A stretch of DNA of 61,781 nt. Source: Flavobacteriales bacterium. GTDB lineage: Bacteria > Bacteroidota > Bacteroidia > Flavobacteriales_E > Vicingaceae. Shown in pieces: positions 44,657-53,894 of this stretch (position 1 is its first letter; every line of letters starts with the position of its first letter). The stretch spans positions 1-61,781 of the forward strand of contig CAJPFH010000007.1 of NCBI GenBank assembly GCA_905339165.1. The letters run 5' to 3'. The position numbers were made by a program, and so were the translations under genes. The notes beneath the pieces were generated by a model. That model was given only the letters and a program-made list of their open reading frames with translations. It had not been told where the DNA came from and did no database searches.

Positions 44657-46216
44657 ATGTACTCGACCGATATATTAGTGCTTGGCTCCGGTATAGCCGG
44701 TTTAACTTTTGCAATAAAAACAGCCTTACATTTTCCGGAAAAAAAAATTACTTTAATTACAAAAGCCGATGAAAGCGAATCTAACACAAAATACGCACAG
44801 GGAGGAATAGCCGTTGTACATAACGAAATAAACGATTCCTTTGAAAAACATATTGCCGACACATTAAAAGCAGGCGATGGGTTATGTAATACGGAAGTAG
44901 TAGAAATGGTTGTGAAAGAAGGGCCACAACGCCTGAACGAAATTATTTCGTGGGGTGTAGAATTTGATAAAGATAAAGAAGGAAAATTTTATTTAGGGAA
45001 AGAAGGAGGACATTCCGAAAACAGAATATTACATTTTAAAGATATTACCGGATTGCAAATAGAAGAAAAGCTACTTTCTATTTTGCGAAAACTTCCCAAT
45101 ATCACTGTGCTAAACCATCATTTTGCCTTAGATTTAATTACCGAACACCATTTAAAAATAAACACAAATACTCCTACCTGCTTTGGTGCGTATGTGCTTA
45201 ACAAAAAAAACAATAAAGTAGAAACATTTCTTTCTAAAATAACATTGGTAGCAACGGGCGGAATGGGTCAAATTTACCGTACAACCACCAATCCTGTCAT
45301 TGCCACAGGCGATGGTATTGCCATGGCATATCGTGCCAAAGCAGAAATTAAAAATATGGAATTTATCCAGTTTCATCCAACGGCTTTTTACGATTTAAAA
45401 GATAATCCGGCCTTTTTAATTACCGAAGCCATACGCGGTGCAGGAGCATACCTGAGAGATAGAAACGGAGAACGCTTTATGCTTAAATACGATTTAAGAG
45501 GCGAACTTGCCTCTCGCGATATTGTGGCTATTGCAATAGACAGTGAACTTAAAAAAACAGGAGCCGATTGCGTTTTTCTCGATTGCACCCATCTCGATAA
45601 AAAACTAATCGAAAAGCAATTTCCAACCATCTATCATCAGTGCAAGGAAAAAGGAATAGATCTTTTAAAAGATTACATTCCGGTAGTTCCTGCTGCACAC
45701 TATTTATGCGGGGGTATTGTTTCCGATAAAAATGCACAAACCAGCATTACCCATTTGTTTGCCTGTGGCGAATGTGCCTACACCGGTTTACATGGAGCCA
45801 ACCGCCTTGCTTCTAATTCATTGCTCGAAGCCTTAGTTTATGCTCATCATGCCTTTTTGCACACCCAAAAAATAATTGAAAATATACATTTCAATTTCTC
45901 TGTTCCGGAATGGGACGCTGAAGGAAAAATTGAACCGGAAGAAAAAGTATTGATTAAATACCACCTCAACGAATTAAAAAATATTATGAATGATTATGTT
46001 GGTATTGTCCGTTCGAATGAACGACTAAAAAAGGCGGCTGACAAAATTTACGCCATGCACCTTGAAGTAGAAAACATATACAAAACAACTATCCTCTCGC
46101 AACCACTGTGTGAACTAAGAAATATGATAGCCGTATGCACCATAGTCATTAAACACTCTATGCAACGAAAAGAAAATAAAGGAGGATTTTACAATATTAA
46201 TTTAGTTTCCCAATGA
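44657..46216 (+). CDS. nadB: L-aspartate oxidase
   Basis: FAD enzyme that makes iminoaspartate for NadA and can use fumarate when O2 is absent. The 519-residue protein has the FAD motif LGSGIAGLTFAIK, KYAQGGIAVV, the catalytic-site EFIQFHPTAFYD, ELASRDIVAIAID, HYLCGGI and GLHGANRLASNSLLEALVYAH. It follows nadA by 3 bases and overlaps the next gene by 4 bases (ATGA). Confidence 0.95.
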   Translation: MYSTDILVLGSGIAGLTFAIKTALHFPEKKITLITKADESESNTKYAQGGIAVVHNEINDSFEKHIADTLKAGDGLCNTEVVEMVVKEGPQRLNEIISWGVEFDKDKEGKFYLGKEGGHSENRILHFKDITGLQIEEKLLSILRKLPNITVLNHHFALDLITEHHLKINTNTPTCFGAYVLNKKNNKVETFLSKITLVATGGMGQIYRTTTNPVIATGDGIAMAYRAKAEIKNMEFIQFHPTAFYDLKDNPAFLITEAIRGAGAYLRDRNGERFMLKYDLRGELASRDIVAIAIDSELKKTGADCVFLDCTHLDKKLIEKQFPTIYHQCKEKGIDLLKDYIPVVPAAHYLCGGIVSDKNAQTSITHLFACGECAYTGLHGANRLASNSLLEALVYAHHAFLHTQKIIENIHFNFSVPEWDAEGKIEPEEKVLIKYHLNELKNIMNDYVGIVRSNERLKKAADKIYAMHLEVENIYKTTILSQPLCELRNMIAVCTIVIKHSMQRKENKGGFYNINLVSQ

Positions 46217-46659
46217 ACAAAGTAAGAATCACAAAAGAATTTAATTTTGAAATGGCTCATGCATTAGATATGTACGATGGAAAGTGTGCCAATATTCACG
46301 GGCACTCTTATAAATTATTTGTTACCTTAATCGGAATTCCTACTGATGACAACACCCATCCGAAAAACGGAATGGTAATGGATTTTGCCGATTTAAAAAC
46401 GATTGTTAAGGAGCAAATAATAGATGTGTACGACCATGGCCTAGTACTTTACAAAAAAAGCGAATACCTGCAAAATAAAACCCACTCGGCATACAAGGTA
46501 ATCGTAAGCGATTACAATCCAACCTGCGAAAACCTGTTACTCGATTTTGCAAAAAAAATAGAACCTCTTCTTCCTTCGGGCATTGAGTTGCACTCATTAA
46601 AATTGGTAGAAACAGCCACCAGCTATGCCGAATGGTTTAAAAGCGATAACTTGCATTAG
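46213..46659 (+). CDS. queD: 6-pyruvoyl-tetrahydropterin synthase/QueD family
   Basis: The 148-residue protein has the zinc-binding histidines (FEMAHAL, IHGHSY), the catalytic Cys in DGKCANIHGH, YDHGLVL and VETATSYAEW. The family makes 6-carboxy-tetrahydropterin (queuosine path) or pyruvoyl-tetrahydropterin. In this operon with moaA another pterin role is possible, but no queuosine genes are nearby. Last gene of the 41.2-46.7 kb operon; its stop overlaps the convergent histidine kinase stop. Confidence 0.85.
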   Translation: MNKVRITKEFNFEMAHALDMYDGKCANIHGHSYKLFVTLIGIPTDDNTHPKNGMVMDFADLKTIVKEQIIDVYDHGLVLYKKSEYLQNKTHSAYKVIVSDYNPTCENLLLDFAKKIEPLLPSGIELHSLKLVETATSYAEWFKSDNLH

Positions 46660-47699
46660 GCCTTTTTTAAGGTAAAACTAAATACGGAACCCACATTCTG
46701 TTCACTTTTTACACTAATGGTTTGCTGATGGGCCTCTATAATATGTTTTACAATAGATAAACCTAAACCTGTTCCTCCACTAGTTCTGGAACGACTTTTA
46801 TCGGCTCTGTAAAATCGTTCAAAAATACGAGGCAAGTGTTCTCCGGAAATTCCGATGCCATTGTCATTTACTTCTACTAAAATATTTTCGTCTAAATCGT
46901 AAAAGGCTACTTGAGTTTGTCCGTTTTCTTTACCGTATTTAATAGAATTTATAAAAAGGTTGGTTAGCACCTGAGTTATCCGGGCTTTATCGGCCATTAC
47001 CCAAATAGGTTTATCAGACGATTCTTTTAAAAATATTTTTATGTTTCTTTCTTTTGCCTGTAATTCTATAGATTTAATTACTTCTTTGGTTAAGGCAAGG
47101 AGATCTGTTTTTTCAATATTTAATGTAAGTCCGCCCGATTCTAATTTCGATATCATATCTAAATCTTCTACCAGTGCAATCATCCGTTCTACACTGTTTT
47201 CGGTGCGTAATAAGTAATCGCGGTTTATGGCCGAGTCGTTCAGGCCTCCTTCCAACAGTGTTAAAATATAACCCTGTATGTTGAATATAGGAGTTTTCAG
47301 TTCGTGTGCCAAGTTTCCGATAAATTCTCTGCGATAAATTTCAAGTTTTTTTAATCGGTCAATTTCTTCCAGATTTCTGGAATGCCAGTCTATTACCTGT
47401 TTGTTTACATCGTTGAGTATATCTTTTTCTAGATTTATGTTGTGTAATTTGTTTCTGGGGTCGATTTTAAGGTTGTGTATGGTTTTATAGATTACTTTAA
47501 TTTTATTGTATACAAATTTTTCTACTGCGACTAAAATTAAAAAATAAGCTATGGTAAAAGTGGAAAGAAAAATGGCAAAAGAGTAATAGATGCGGAAATC
47601 GTTTTGAAAGTAAAGCAGAATACTCAGTAAAATAGAAATAAAAAAGGCCAAGAGCAAAGCAACGATGAAGGCAAGCTTTCGGGGGGTAAAATTATTCAT
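46656..47699 (-). CDS. phoR: PhoR-like sensor histidine kinase
   Basis: The 347-residue protein has two membrane spans (about 9-30 and 37-60), a short linker, HisKA with the H-box FIGNLAHELKTPIFNIQGYI (about 128-147) and HATPase (VNDNGIGISGEHLPRIFERFYR, TGGTGLGLSIVKHI). No PAS or large periplasmic domain is present, as in Bacteroidota PhoR. It follows the response-regulator gene after 34 bases. Confidence 0.88.
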   Translation of the reverse strand: MNNFTPRKLAFIVALLLAFFISILLSILLYFQNDFRIYYSFAIFLSTFTIAYFLILVAVEKFVYNKIKVIYKTIHNLKIDPRNKLHNINLEKDILNDVNKQVIDWHSRNLEEIDRLKKLEIYRREFIGNLAHELKTPIFNIQGYILTLLEGGLNDSAINRDYLLRTENSVERMIALVEDLDMISKLESGGLTLNIEKTDLLALTKEVIKSIELQAKERNIKIFLKESSDKPIWVMADKARITQVLTNLFINSIKYGKENGQTQVAFYDLDENILVEVNDNGIGISGEHLPRIFERFYRADKSRSRTSGGTGLGLSIVKHIIEAHQQTISVKSEQNVGSVFSFTLKKA

Positions 47700-47733
47700 T
47701 AGGCAAAGTTAATAAATTGCCTGTGTATGGTTA

Positions 47734-48414
47734 TTAAAGTTCGAACTTGTAACCTACCCCCTTGATGGTTTTTATAAAATCATCGCCCAGTTTTTCTCTC
47801 AGTTTACGAATATGAACATCTATGGTACGATCTCCTACCACTACTTCACCTCCCCACACTTTATCTAAAATAACATCGCGGGTATATACTTTTCCGGGTT
47901 TAGACATAAGCAGAGCCAGCAATTCAAATTCTTTTTTGGGCAAATTAAATTCTTCTCCGTTTTTTGTCATAATATATTTTTCTCTATCAATTTGAATGGG
48001 GCCTACATCAATTTTAAGTTCGGGGCCTTTTTCTTCTCCGCTTTTTCTTTTCAGAATAGCGTTTACCCGGGAAATAAGTAAGCGAGGTTTTATGGGCTTG
48101 GTTATATAGTCATCGGCTCCTGCATCGAAACCGGCAATTTGAGAATAATCTTCTCCACGTGCGCTTAAAAAAGTAATGAATGTATTTTTAAGAGAGGGTA
48201 TTTCTTTTAATTGGTAACAGGTTTCAATACCGTCCATTTCGGGCATCATTACATCGAGTATAATTAATTCGGGGACTTCTCGCTTAGCAATTTCAACGGC
48301 ATCTTTTCCGTTTAAAGCGGTAAAAACGGTAAATCCTTCTCTATTTAAATTATAGCTCATAAATTCTAAAATATCGGGCTCGTCATCTACCAGTAATATC
48401 TTTGTTGTGTTCAT
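47734..48414 (-). CDS. phoB: PhoB-like response regulator
   Basis: The 226-residue protein has a receiver domain (acidic DDEPD at 10-14, phospho-Asp in LIILDVMMPEMDG, Lys in DYITKPIKP) and an OmpR/PhoB winged helix (about 125-226; TRDVILDKVWGGEVVVGDRTIDVHIRKLREKLG). Paired with the PhoR-like kinase. Its promoter carries a TAACATTGATTTAAT element nearly identical to one before the TonB receptor, so it probably controls both. Confidence 0.9.
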   Translation of the reverse strand: MNTTKILLVDDEPDILEFMSYNLNREGFTVFTALNGKDAVEIAKREVPELIILDVMMPEMDGIETCYQLKEIPSLKNTFITFLSARGEDYSQIAGFDAGADDYITKPIKPRLLISRVNAILKRKSGEEKGPELKIDVGPIQIDREKYIMTKNGEEFNLPKKEFELLALLMSKPGKVYTRDVILDKVWGGEVVVGDRTIDVHIRKLREKLGDDFIKTIKGVGYKFEL

Positions 48415-48433
48415 ATAGTGAAATATTTATTTT

Positions 48434-48478
48434 CAAAATTAAGATTATGTTATGCAGTAATACATTAAATCAATGTTA
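48434..48478 (-). promoter_or_regulatory. Promoter and PHO-like element before the phoB-like gene
   Basis: The −7 box TAATTTTG (48441-48434, minus strand) is preceded 22 bases upstream by TAACATTGATTTAAT (48478-48464). The latter matches the element at 53077-53063 in 14 of 15 positions. Confidence 0.6.
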
Positions 48479-48580
48479 CCATAATTTTAGCAATTTACAA
48501 AAAAGGAGAATTATCCGATGAGAATATATTGGATTTATATGGTTTATATTAATTTCGGAAACCATGTATTTACCAAAGAT

Positions 48581-48627
48581 TTTAAACAAAAAAGGCTGCC
48601 CATACTCGGCAGCCTTTTTTGTTTAAA
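48581..48627 (-). terminator. Perfect 20-bp hairpin after the beta-helix lipoprotein gene
   Basis: Arms 48581-48600 and 48608-48627 (core AAGGCTGCC / GGCAGCCTT) with a 7-base loop and flanking A/T runs. It ends the TonB receptor-lipoprotein unit before the phoB-like gene. Confidence 0.93.
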
Positions 48628-48638
48628 AAACAACGCGA

Positions 48639-50060
48639 TTAGTATTCTGTATTTTGAGGATCCCAGTTTGTCCAAGAGCTTGTCCAATTCGAAGATCCGA
48701 ATGCTCCTTTGTAAGAAACTTGCTCGAAGAATGTGCTTTGTAAGTTAGACGCAGCAAAGCTGGCTCCACTCAACAAAGGCGAACCTCCCGATGGAATAAA
48801 GTTAGGATTGGTAAGATTCCATGCATTAGGAACCAATAGGTTGGCATTATCTGCTTCAACGCTGTTGGCATAAGCAGGCGTGTTAAACCATGCGGAAATG
48901 TCCCAAGAACTTCCGCTGGCTACCGCCAGTGGAGTAGCACAACCCGACACGATATTGTTTCTGAATTGCAGTTCATCGTTATCGGAGTTTGTTTCGCAGG
49001 CAGAACCGTCAATTAACAATCCTGTTGGGTAACCTGCAAGTAAGGAATTGTAAATACAGGTTTTAGTATTTCTTCTAAGGTGTGCGGCTCTTTTGTATTG
49101 AGAGTTAATTGTAGTGCCCGAAGTTTGTTTGGGGCCGAATATACTTACGTTAGAAAAGATAGAATTCGTAATAGGAGTGGCTCCTGTGCCGCTGGCATCA
49201 TTATCTTGCTCAAAACCATTAGAACCAGATTGATCGGCTACATTGGGATCGGTTAAGGCCACTGCGAATTGCACTTTACCGTTCCAACCGTTATCGCCAT
49301 CAAAATTATCGTCCCAAGCACGGAAAGAGATAAGGTGTTTTGCATTTACGGTTCCACCGAACCATTCGTAAGAGTCGTCTCCGCAGTACGATACTTGGAT
49401 GTAATCTAGCTCAGTACCACTACCCAAGCCACCCATGGTTAAACCATTAATTTCTTGGTTTGGTTGGAAGGGAATCCCCGAAAATTCAATACGTACATAT
49501 TTTAATTTACCTGAGTTATCAGCCACATCGGGGCTGGCTCCTCCTCCAAAAGTAGCACCGGTTCCGCCTTCTACAACACCTTCTCCTCCGGGTAAATTTA
49601 CAGGGCCTTTTCCACAAATAATAATTCCGCCCCAATCGCCATAATCTCTTTGTCCTTTGGGTTGATTAGATGTAAACACAATAGGTTCGCTGGCAGTACC
49701 AACCGCCATTAATTTTGCACCGCGGTCTATAATTAAAGTTCCTTTAGAAGCTTTATCACCTACAATAATAGTTCCCGGTTCTATGGTTAATGTAGTTCCG
49801 CTAGTAACGAAGATAAAACCTTTTAAAATGTATTTTTTTGTTTTTACCCAGGTAGTGCTGGTAGTAATGTTTGCTGTAACTTCCACTTCCTTTTCTTCGG
49901 GAATTGGGTCTGGATAAACACAAGAGCCATCGTCTTTTTTTGCTTTCGAATCGTAGTTGGTTGCGGCTTCATCGGTGCAACCTTTTTTCTTACAAGAATA
50001 AAAGCCGGCCGAAAGTGTAAGAGCCAGTGTAAGAATAAATAATTTTTTTGTTGTTTTCAT
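48639..50060 (-). CDS. Surface lipoprotein with predicted beta-helix, partner of TonB receptor
   Basis: The 473-residue protein has a lipoprotein signal (SAGFYSC, Cys23), a Bacteroidota 'TNYDxxAxxDDGSC' segment (CTDEAATNYDSKAKKDDGSC), and a long region of Gly/Asp-rich parallel-beta-helix-like repeats (TLTIEPGTIIVGDKASKG, DWGGIIICGKGPVNL, GSGTELDYIQVSYCGDDSYEWFGG). I recognise the family as a frequent neighbour of TonB receptors in this phylum, but not its chemistry. By analogy with SusD-type partners it may capture substrate at the cell surface; the local PhoBR-like genes suggest a phosphorus compound. Confidence 0.75.
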   Translation of the reverse strand: MKTTKKLFILTLALTLSAGFYSCKKKGCTDEAATNYDSKAKKDDGSCVYPDPIPEEKEVEVTANITTSTTWVKTKKYILKGFIFVTSGTTLTIEPGTIIVGDKASKGTLIIDRGAKLMAVGTASEPIVFTSNQPKGQRDYGDWGGIIICGKGPVNLPGGEGVVEGGTGATFGGGASPDVADNSGKLKYVRIEFSGIPFQPNQEINGLTMGGLGSGTELDYIQVSYCGDDSYEWFGGTVNAKHLISFRAWDDNFDGDNGWNGKVQFAVALTDPNVADQSGSNGFEQDNDASGTGATPITNSIFSNVSIFGPKQTSGTTINSQYKRAAHLRRNTKTCIYNSLLAGYPTGLLIDGSACETNSDNDELQFRNNIVSGCATPLAVASGSSWDISAWFNTPAYANSVEADNANLLVPNAWNLTNPNFIPSGGSPLLSGASFAASNLQSTFFEQVSYKGAFGSSNWTSSWTNWDPQNTEY

Positions 50061-50184
50061 ACCAATTGTTTTATAGATTAATTTTTATGCAAATCAACTT
50101 ATCGAATGTTAAACGCCTTGTTGGTTTTGTTTATCGTTCTATTAATAAAACCATTTGTAGTTTAACGAAATGTTAGCTTTCCGT

Positions 50185-53004
50185 TTAGAATTTTGCGTTT
50201 ACTCCCAATGTGAAGTATGTGCCTCGTTTAAATTCCATCACGGTTTCATCGCGGTTATCGAGCAGTCCGTTTTCGTCAGAATCTTGTAACAACCAAACCC
50301 GGTTGTTTAGAATATCCTGAACGCTGCATTTTATCGAGAAGTGTTTTCCGATGCCCTTAGAAATATTTAAATCAACTACATTGCGTGGCATTTCGTATAT
50401 GTCGGGAGTTCCAAAGGTGCCCACTGCAAAAATTCTTTTTCCTATTACATTATATAATGCGTTCACTTGTAACTGCGATTCTTTGTTATCGTAATAAATA
50501 CCGGTGTTTACAATGTATGGCGACTGCCCCATCATGGGTCGGTTGTTTTGCTGACCAATGGCTTTGCTACCTAATTCTACTTCGCTAATAATGTAAGAGG
50601 CATTCACGAGCAAACTAAAATCTTGCAGAAATTTTTGGGTAAACACTTCTTGCATTGATTTTCTTATTTCTACTTCGGCTCCAATACTTTTAGCAAATGC
50701 CGCATTATCGAAAGTAAAATTTCTGGTTCCTCCCGAACCGGAGCCGGGAACAAAAAACATTTCGATGGGATTTAGAAAATATTTATAAAAAGCCCCTACC
50801 GAAATAATTTCATTGGGGGTAGGATAAAATTCCCAGCGAAAATCGGCATTGTGAATGGTAGCAATTTGCAGACTATCGTTTCCGTACAACACATTATTAA
50901 AATTAAAATCGTAGTAGGCAAAGGGAGCTAACTCTCTAAATTCGGGACGATTTACCGATTGAAAATAAGCTAAACGCAACATTGATTTTTCGGTTACATT
51001 ATACCCGATGTTTGCCGAAGGAAGTATACTTAAAACCGGATTGTTTACAATAACGGGTTTGTTTGCGTACGATTTGCTGGAAAGTTCCTGCGTATTGTGT
51101 TCGGCCCTTGCTCCAAACGTAAAATTCAGTTTGCTGGTAAATGGTATAGAAGTTCCAATATATCCGGCAATAAGTGTATTAAATGCGTTATAATTATCTG
51201 TAGGATTTGTTCCTTCCTGCAGTTTAAATCCGGTAGAATCGTTAATATTTTTAGAAGAAAAAATTTCATCTAGTGGTAAAAAGATAAGGTGCTGATTAAA
51301 CTGAGAACCTCGAGAACGACCATACGACATCCAGCGTGCATTGAATGTGCGAGACTTGTCTTCGAAATAAAATCCGGTTCTTATTTTAGGCAACAACTCT
51401 TCTGATTTTAATTGTATGGCATGTTCAATATCTACACTTGCCGTAATTACATTTTCGGAAAGATTGGAATAAAATCTTCCGGCATCGAGGCTCGATGCGG
51501 CAGGAGCAATAACTACCTGAAAAGGTATGGTATCGTCTGTTGCTTCAATATTTCGAACGGTGCGTATTCTTCTAAAATCGGGTTCCTGAGAATTCGCAGT
51601 AGAGAATCCGGCTAACCATTGTATTTTTGTTTGATCGTTATTTAAATCATGTGTTCCGGCCAACTGCCCGTTGTATATAGTTCTTTGTTGGTAGCGATAG
51701 GCGTAATTTTGTACCTGAAAACCTTCTTCTAAATTTTTTCCGAAACGCATGGTGGTTTGGTTTTGCCCTACCTGATTCAATAAATTTCGAAATTCTATTT
51801 TGTGTTTCGCATTAATTAAGGCAGTCCAATTATGCATTACCCCAATGCGTACAGAGTTAATATAATTTTTATCGTTGTACGCAAAAATTGTGTCGCTGCG
51901 TTTGGCAAGGGTATCGTAGGTATTATAACCCATGTTATTGGCTTCAAAAAATTCGTTGGTAAGGGTGTAGTTAATAGCAGTAATCACACCTACGCTATAT
52001 TTTTCTTTTTTAAATTGAGTGCCATACATCAGGTTTAATCGTTGGTCTGGCAGGGCAGTTGTTTCTTTTACTGTCCAATGATTGGGCAACATCTTTCCAT
52101 ATTTTTCAATCAGTTTTGGGTCGTTTATTTTAGAAAGATTTTTACTTGAAAATCCATCGGGTAAAGCTCTCAGACCGTTATCAAATCCTAAAAAATCGGT
52201 ACCGCTTTTTTTGCTGGTATAAGCTTCTTTAAAAGTGGTTTGTGCTCTGTACGAAGTAGAATATCCGAGATGAAAAACAGCCGAATCGGGAATGCCTTTG
52301 GTAAATACTTTAATAACTCCACCGGCAAATTCTCCGGGCAATTCGGGGGCTCCGGTTTTGTAAATTAAAATTCTATCGAGTACTCCGCTTGGCAAAATAT
52401 CAAAGGAGAAAGCTTTTCGGTCGCTCTCCAAACTGGGGGTAAGTCCTCCATTCAGCAAAACCGAATTATATCTTTCACTTAATCCGCGAACCATTACAAA
52501 TTTATTATTCATAATGGTTACACCGGGTATTCTTCGAATCACATCGGAGGCGGTGCGGTCTTGCGTTTTCATAATTTGTTCGCTGGAAACACCGGAAACA
52601 ACCTGTTCGGCTTGTTTCATTTCCATCATTACAGCAGTTTCGGTATTAGTTACTTTGGTTTCGGTAATAACAAACTCATTCATGTTAATCATACTTTCTT
52701 TGAGTTGTATATTTACCTTTTTGGTTTCGCCCGGAGCAAAATTTAGCTTTAAGGTATCGGTATTGTATCCGATAAACGAAACCACAATGTTTTGTTTGCC
52801 AGAGGGGATATTTTTCAGGGTAAAATTTCCGTCAAAATCACAAGAAGTACCTATGACCGTTCCTGGAATAACAATTGCCGCACCCGGTAAAGATTGTTTG
52901 GTTTTAAAATCGGTAATGTTTCCTTGTAGTGTAGCATTTTGTGCCTGAACGATGGTAACAGCTATGGTAAAGAAAAGTATAAAAGATAATCTTGTATTAT
53001 TCAT
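50185..53004 (-). CDS. TonB-dependent outer membrane receptor
   Basis: The 939-residue protein has a signal peptide (IAVTIVQAQ), an N-terminal carboxypeptidase-regulatory-like domain (about 24-110; LQGNITDFKTKQSLPGAAIV), a plug domain (about 120-240; TASDVIRRIPGVTIMNNKFVMVRGLSERYNSVLLNG) and a 22-strand-type barrel ending in YFTLGVNAKF. It imports a ligand with TonB energy. It is followed by the beta-helix lipoprotein and preceded by TAACA repeats spaced by 11 bp, so phosphate-limitation control is likely. Confidence 0.93.
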   Translation of the reverse strand: MNNTRLSFILFFTIAVTIVQAQNATLQGNITDFKTKQSLPGAAIVIPGTVIGTSCDFDGNFTLKNIPSGKQNIVVSFIGYNTDTLKLNFAPGETKKVNIQLKESMINMNEFVITETKVTNTETAVMMEMKQAEQVVSGVSSEQIMKTQDRTASDVIRRIPGVTIMNNKFVMVRGLSERYNSVLLNGGLTPSLESDRKAFSFDILPSGVLDRILIYKTGAPELPGEFAGGVIKVFTKGIPDSAVFHLGYSTSYRAQTTFKEAYTSKKSGTDFLGFDNGLRALPDGFSSKNLSKINDPKLIEKYGKMLPNHWTVKETTALPDQRLNLMYGTQFKKEKYSVGVITAINYTLTNEFFEANNMGYNTYDTLAKRSDTIFAYNDKNYINSVRIGVMHNWTALINAKHKIEFRNLLNQVGQNQTTMRFGKNLEEGFQVQNYAYRYQQRTIYNGQLAGTHDLNNDQTKIQWLAGFSTANSQEPDFRRIRTVRNIEATDDTIPFQVVIAPAASSLDAGRFYSNLSENVITASVDIEHAIQLKSEELLPKIRTGFYFEDKSRTFNARWMSYGRSRGSQFNQHLIFLPLDEIFSSKNINDSTGFKLQEGTNPTDNYNAFNTLIAGYIGTSIPFTSKLNFTFGARAEHNTQELSSKSYANKPVIVNNPVLSILPSANIGYNVTEKSMLRLAYFQSVNRPEFRELAPFAYYDFNFNNVLYGNDSLQIATIHNADFRWEFYPTPNEIISVGAFYKYFLNPIEMFFVPGSGSGGTRNFTFDNAAFAKSIGAEVEIRKSMQEVFTQKFLQDFSLLVNASYIISEVELGSKAIGQQNNRPMMGQSPYIVNTGIYYDNKESQLQVNALYNVIGKRIFAVGTFGTPDIYEMPRNVVDLNISKGIGKHFSIKCSVQDILNNRVWLLQDSDENGLLDNRDETVMEFKRGTYFTLGVNAKF

Positions 53005-53050
53005 TACGTATTAAATTATAGTGCAAAATGAAACTTTGAATAATACGTAT

Positions 53051-53077
53051 TTGTTAGTGGTATATTAAATCATTGTT
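53051..53077 (-). promoter_or_regulatory. PHO-box-like tandem repeats before the TonB receptor gene
   Basis: Plus-strand TGTTA (53051), TATTA (53062) and TGTTA (53073) occur at exact 11-bp steps, the period of PhoB direct repeats. TCATTTTG (53031-53024, minus), one mismatch from TAnnTTTG, lies 19 bases downstream. Confidence 0.6.
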
Positions 53078-53786
53078 AAGCTAAAACGGATTTACTTAGT
53101 AAATCTTCTTCCAGCTTATACCCTACTCCTTTTACCGTTTTAATCACTTCATCGCCTAATTTTTCTCTAATTTTCCGAATATGTACATCAATGGTTCTGC
53201 CTATTTGTTTGTACTCTTTTTTCCAAATAGTTTGCACAATTTCATCGCGAGAAAAAACTTTTCCGGGCTTGGTAGTGAGCAACAAGAGTATTTCAAATTC
53301 CTTGCGTGGCAAAAAAATAAATTCGTTGTTTTTTAAAATGCTGTAGTGTTCGGCATTAATTACCATTTGATTCGAAAAATGAATCAGATGTTCTACTTGT
53401 GCAGTATTTTTTATTCTTTTCATCAGGGCGTTTATACGGCTTACCATCAGCTTCACTCGTATAGGTTTTTTGATATAATCATCGGCACCAGCTTTAAAAC
53501 ATTCTATTTGCAAATAGTCTTCGATGTTGGGCGAATAAACAATAAGAATGGTATTGTTAAATATTTCTTTTTTTCTTATTTCTATGCATTGCTCTACGGC
53601 ATCGGCTTGTTCTGCATCGGTTGAAATATCTAAAATAAATACATAGGAGGAATGTGGAACCACTTGTTTTTCGGCCTCTTTAATGCTTGAAACCGAAAAA
53701 ACATTGAAGCCATTAGCGATTAAGTGATTGCTTAATTCACTTAATGAATCTATGTTTTTATTATGAAGGAATACAGTATAACTCAT
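53076..53786 (-). CDS. Second PhoB-like response regulator
   Basis: The 236-residue protein has a divergent receiver domain (HNKNID in place of the usual acidic pair, VFILDISTDAEQ for the phospho-Asp, DDYIKKPIRV) and a well-conserved winged helix (about 130-225; FSRDEIVQTIWKKEYKQIGRTIDVHIRKIREKLG). The C-terminal half closely resembles that of the regulator at 47734, suggesting a paralogue binding similar sites. The missing N-terminal acidic pair argues for weak or phosphorylation-independent activity. No kinase is adjacent. Confidence 0.87.
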   Translation of the reverse strand: MSYTVFLHNKNIDSLSELSNHLIANGFNVFSVSSIKEAEKQVVPHSSYVFILDISTDAEQADAVEQCIEIRKKEIFNNTILIVYSPNIEDYLQIECFKAGADDYIKKPIRVKLMVSRINALMKRIKNTAQVEHLIHFSNQMVINAEHYSILKNNEFIFLPRKEFEILLLLTTKPGKVFSRDEIVQTIWKKEYKQIGRTIDVHIRKIREKLGDEVIKTVKGVGYKLEEDLLSKSVLA

Positions 53787-53894
53787 TTCAAACCATTAAT
53801 AATGGCCGAAATTAGTATGGTTGCCTAAAAATGACGTTAAGGCTTTTTTATGATACCATTAAGAAAAACAAAAGAGAATGTAAATAAAATGTAA

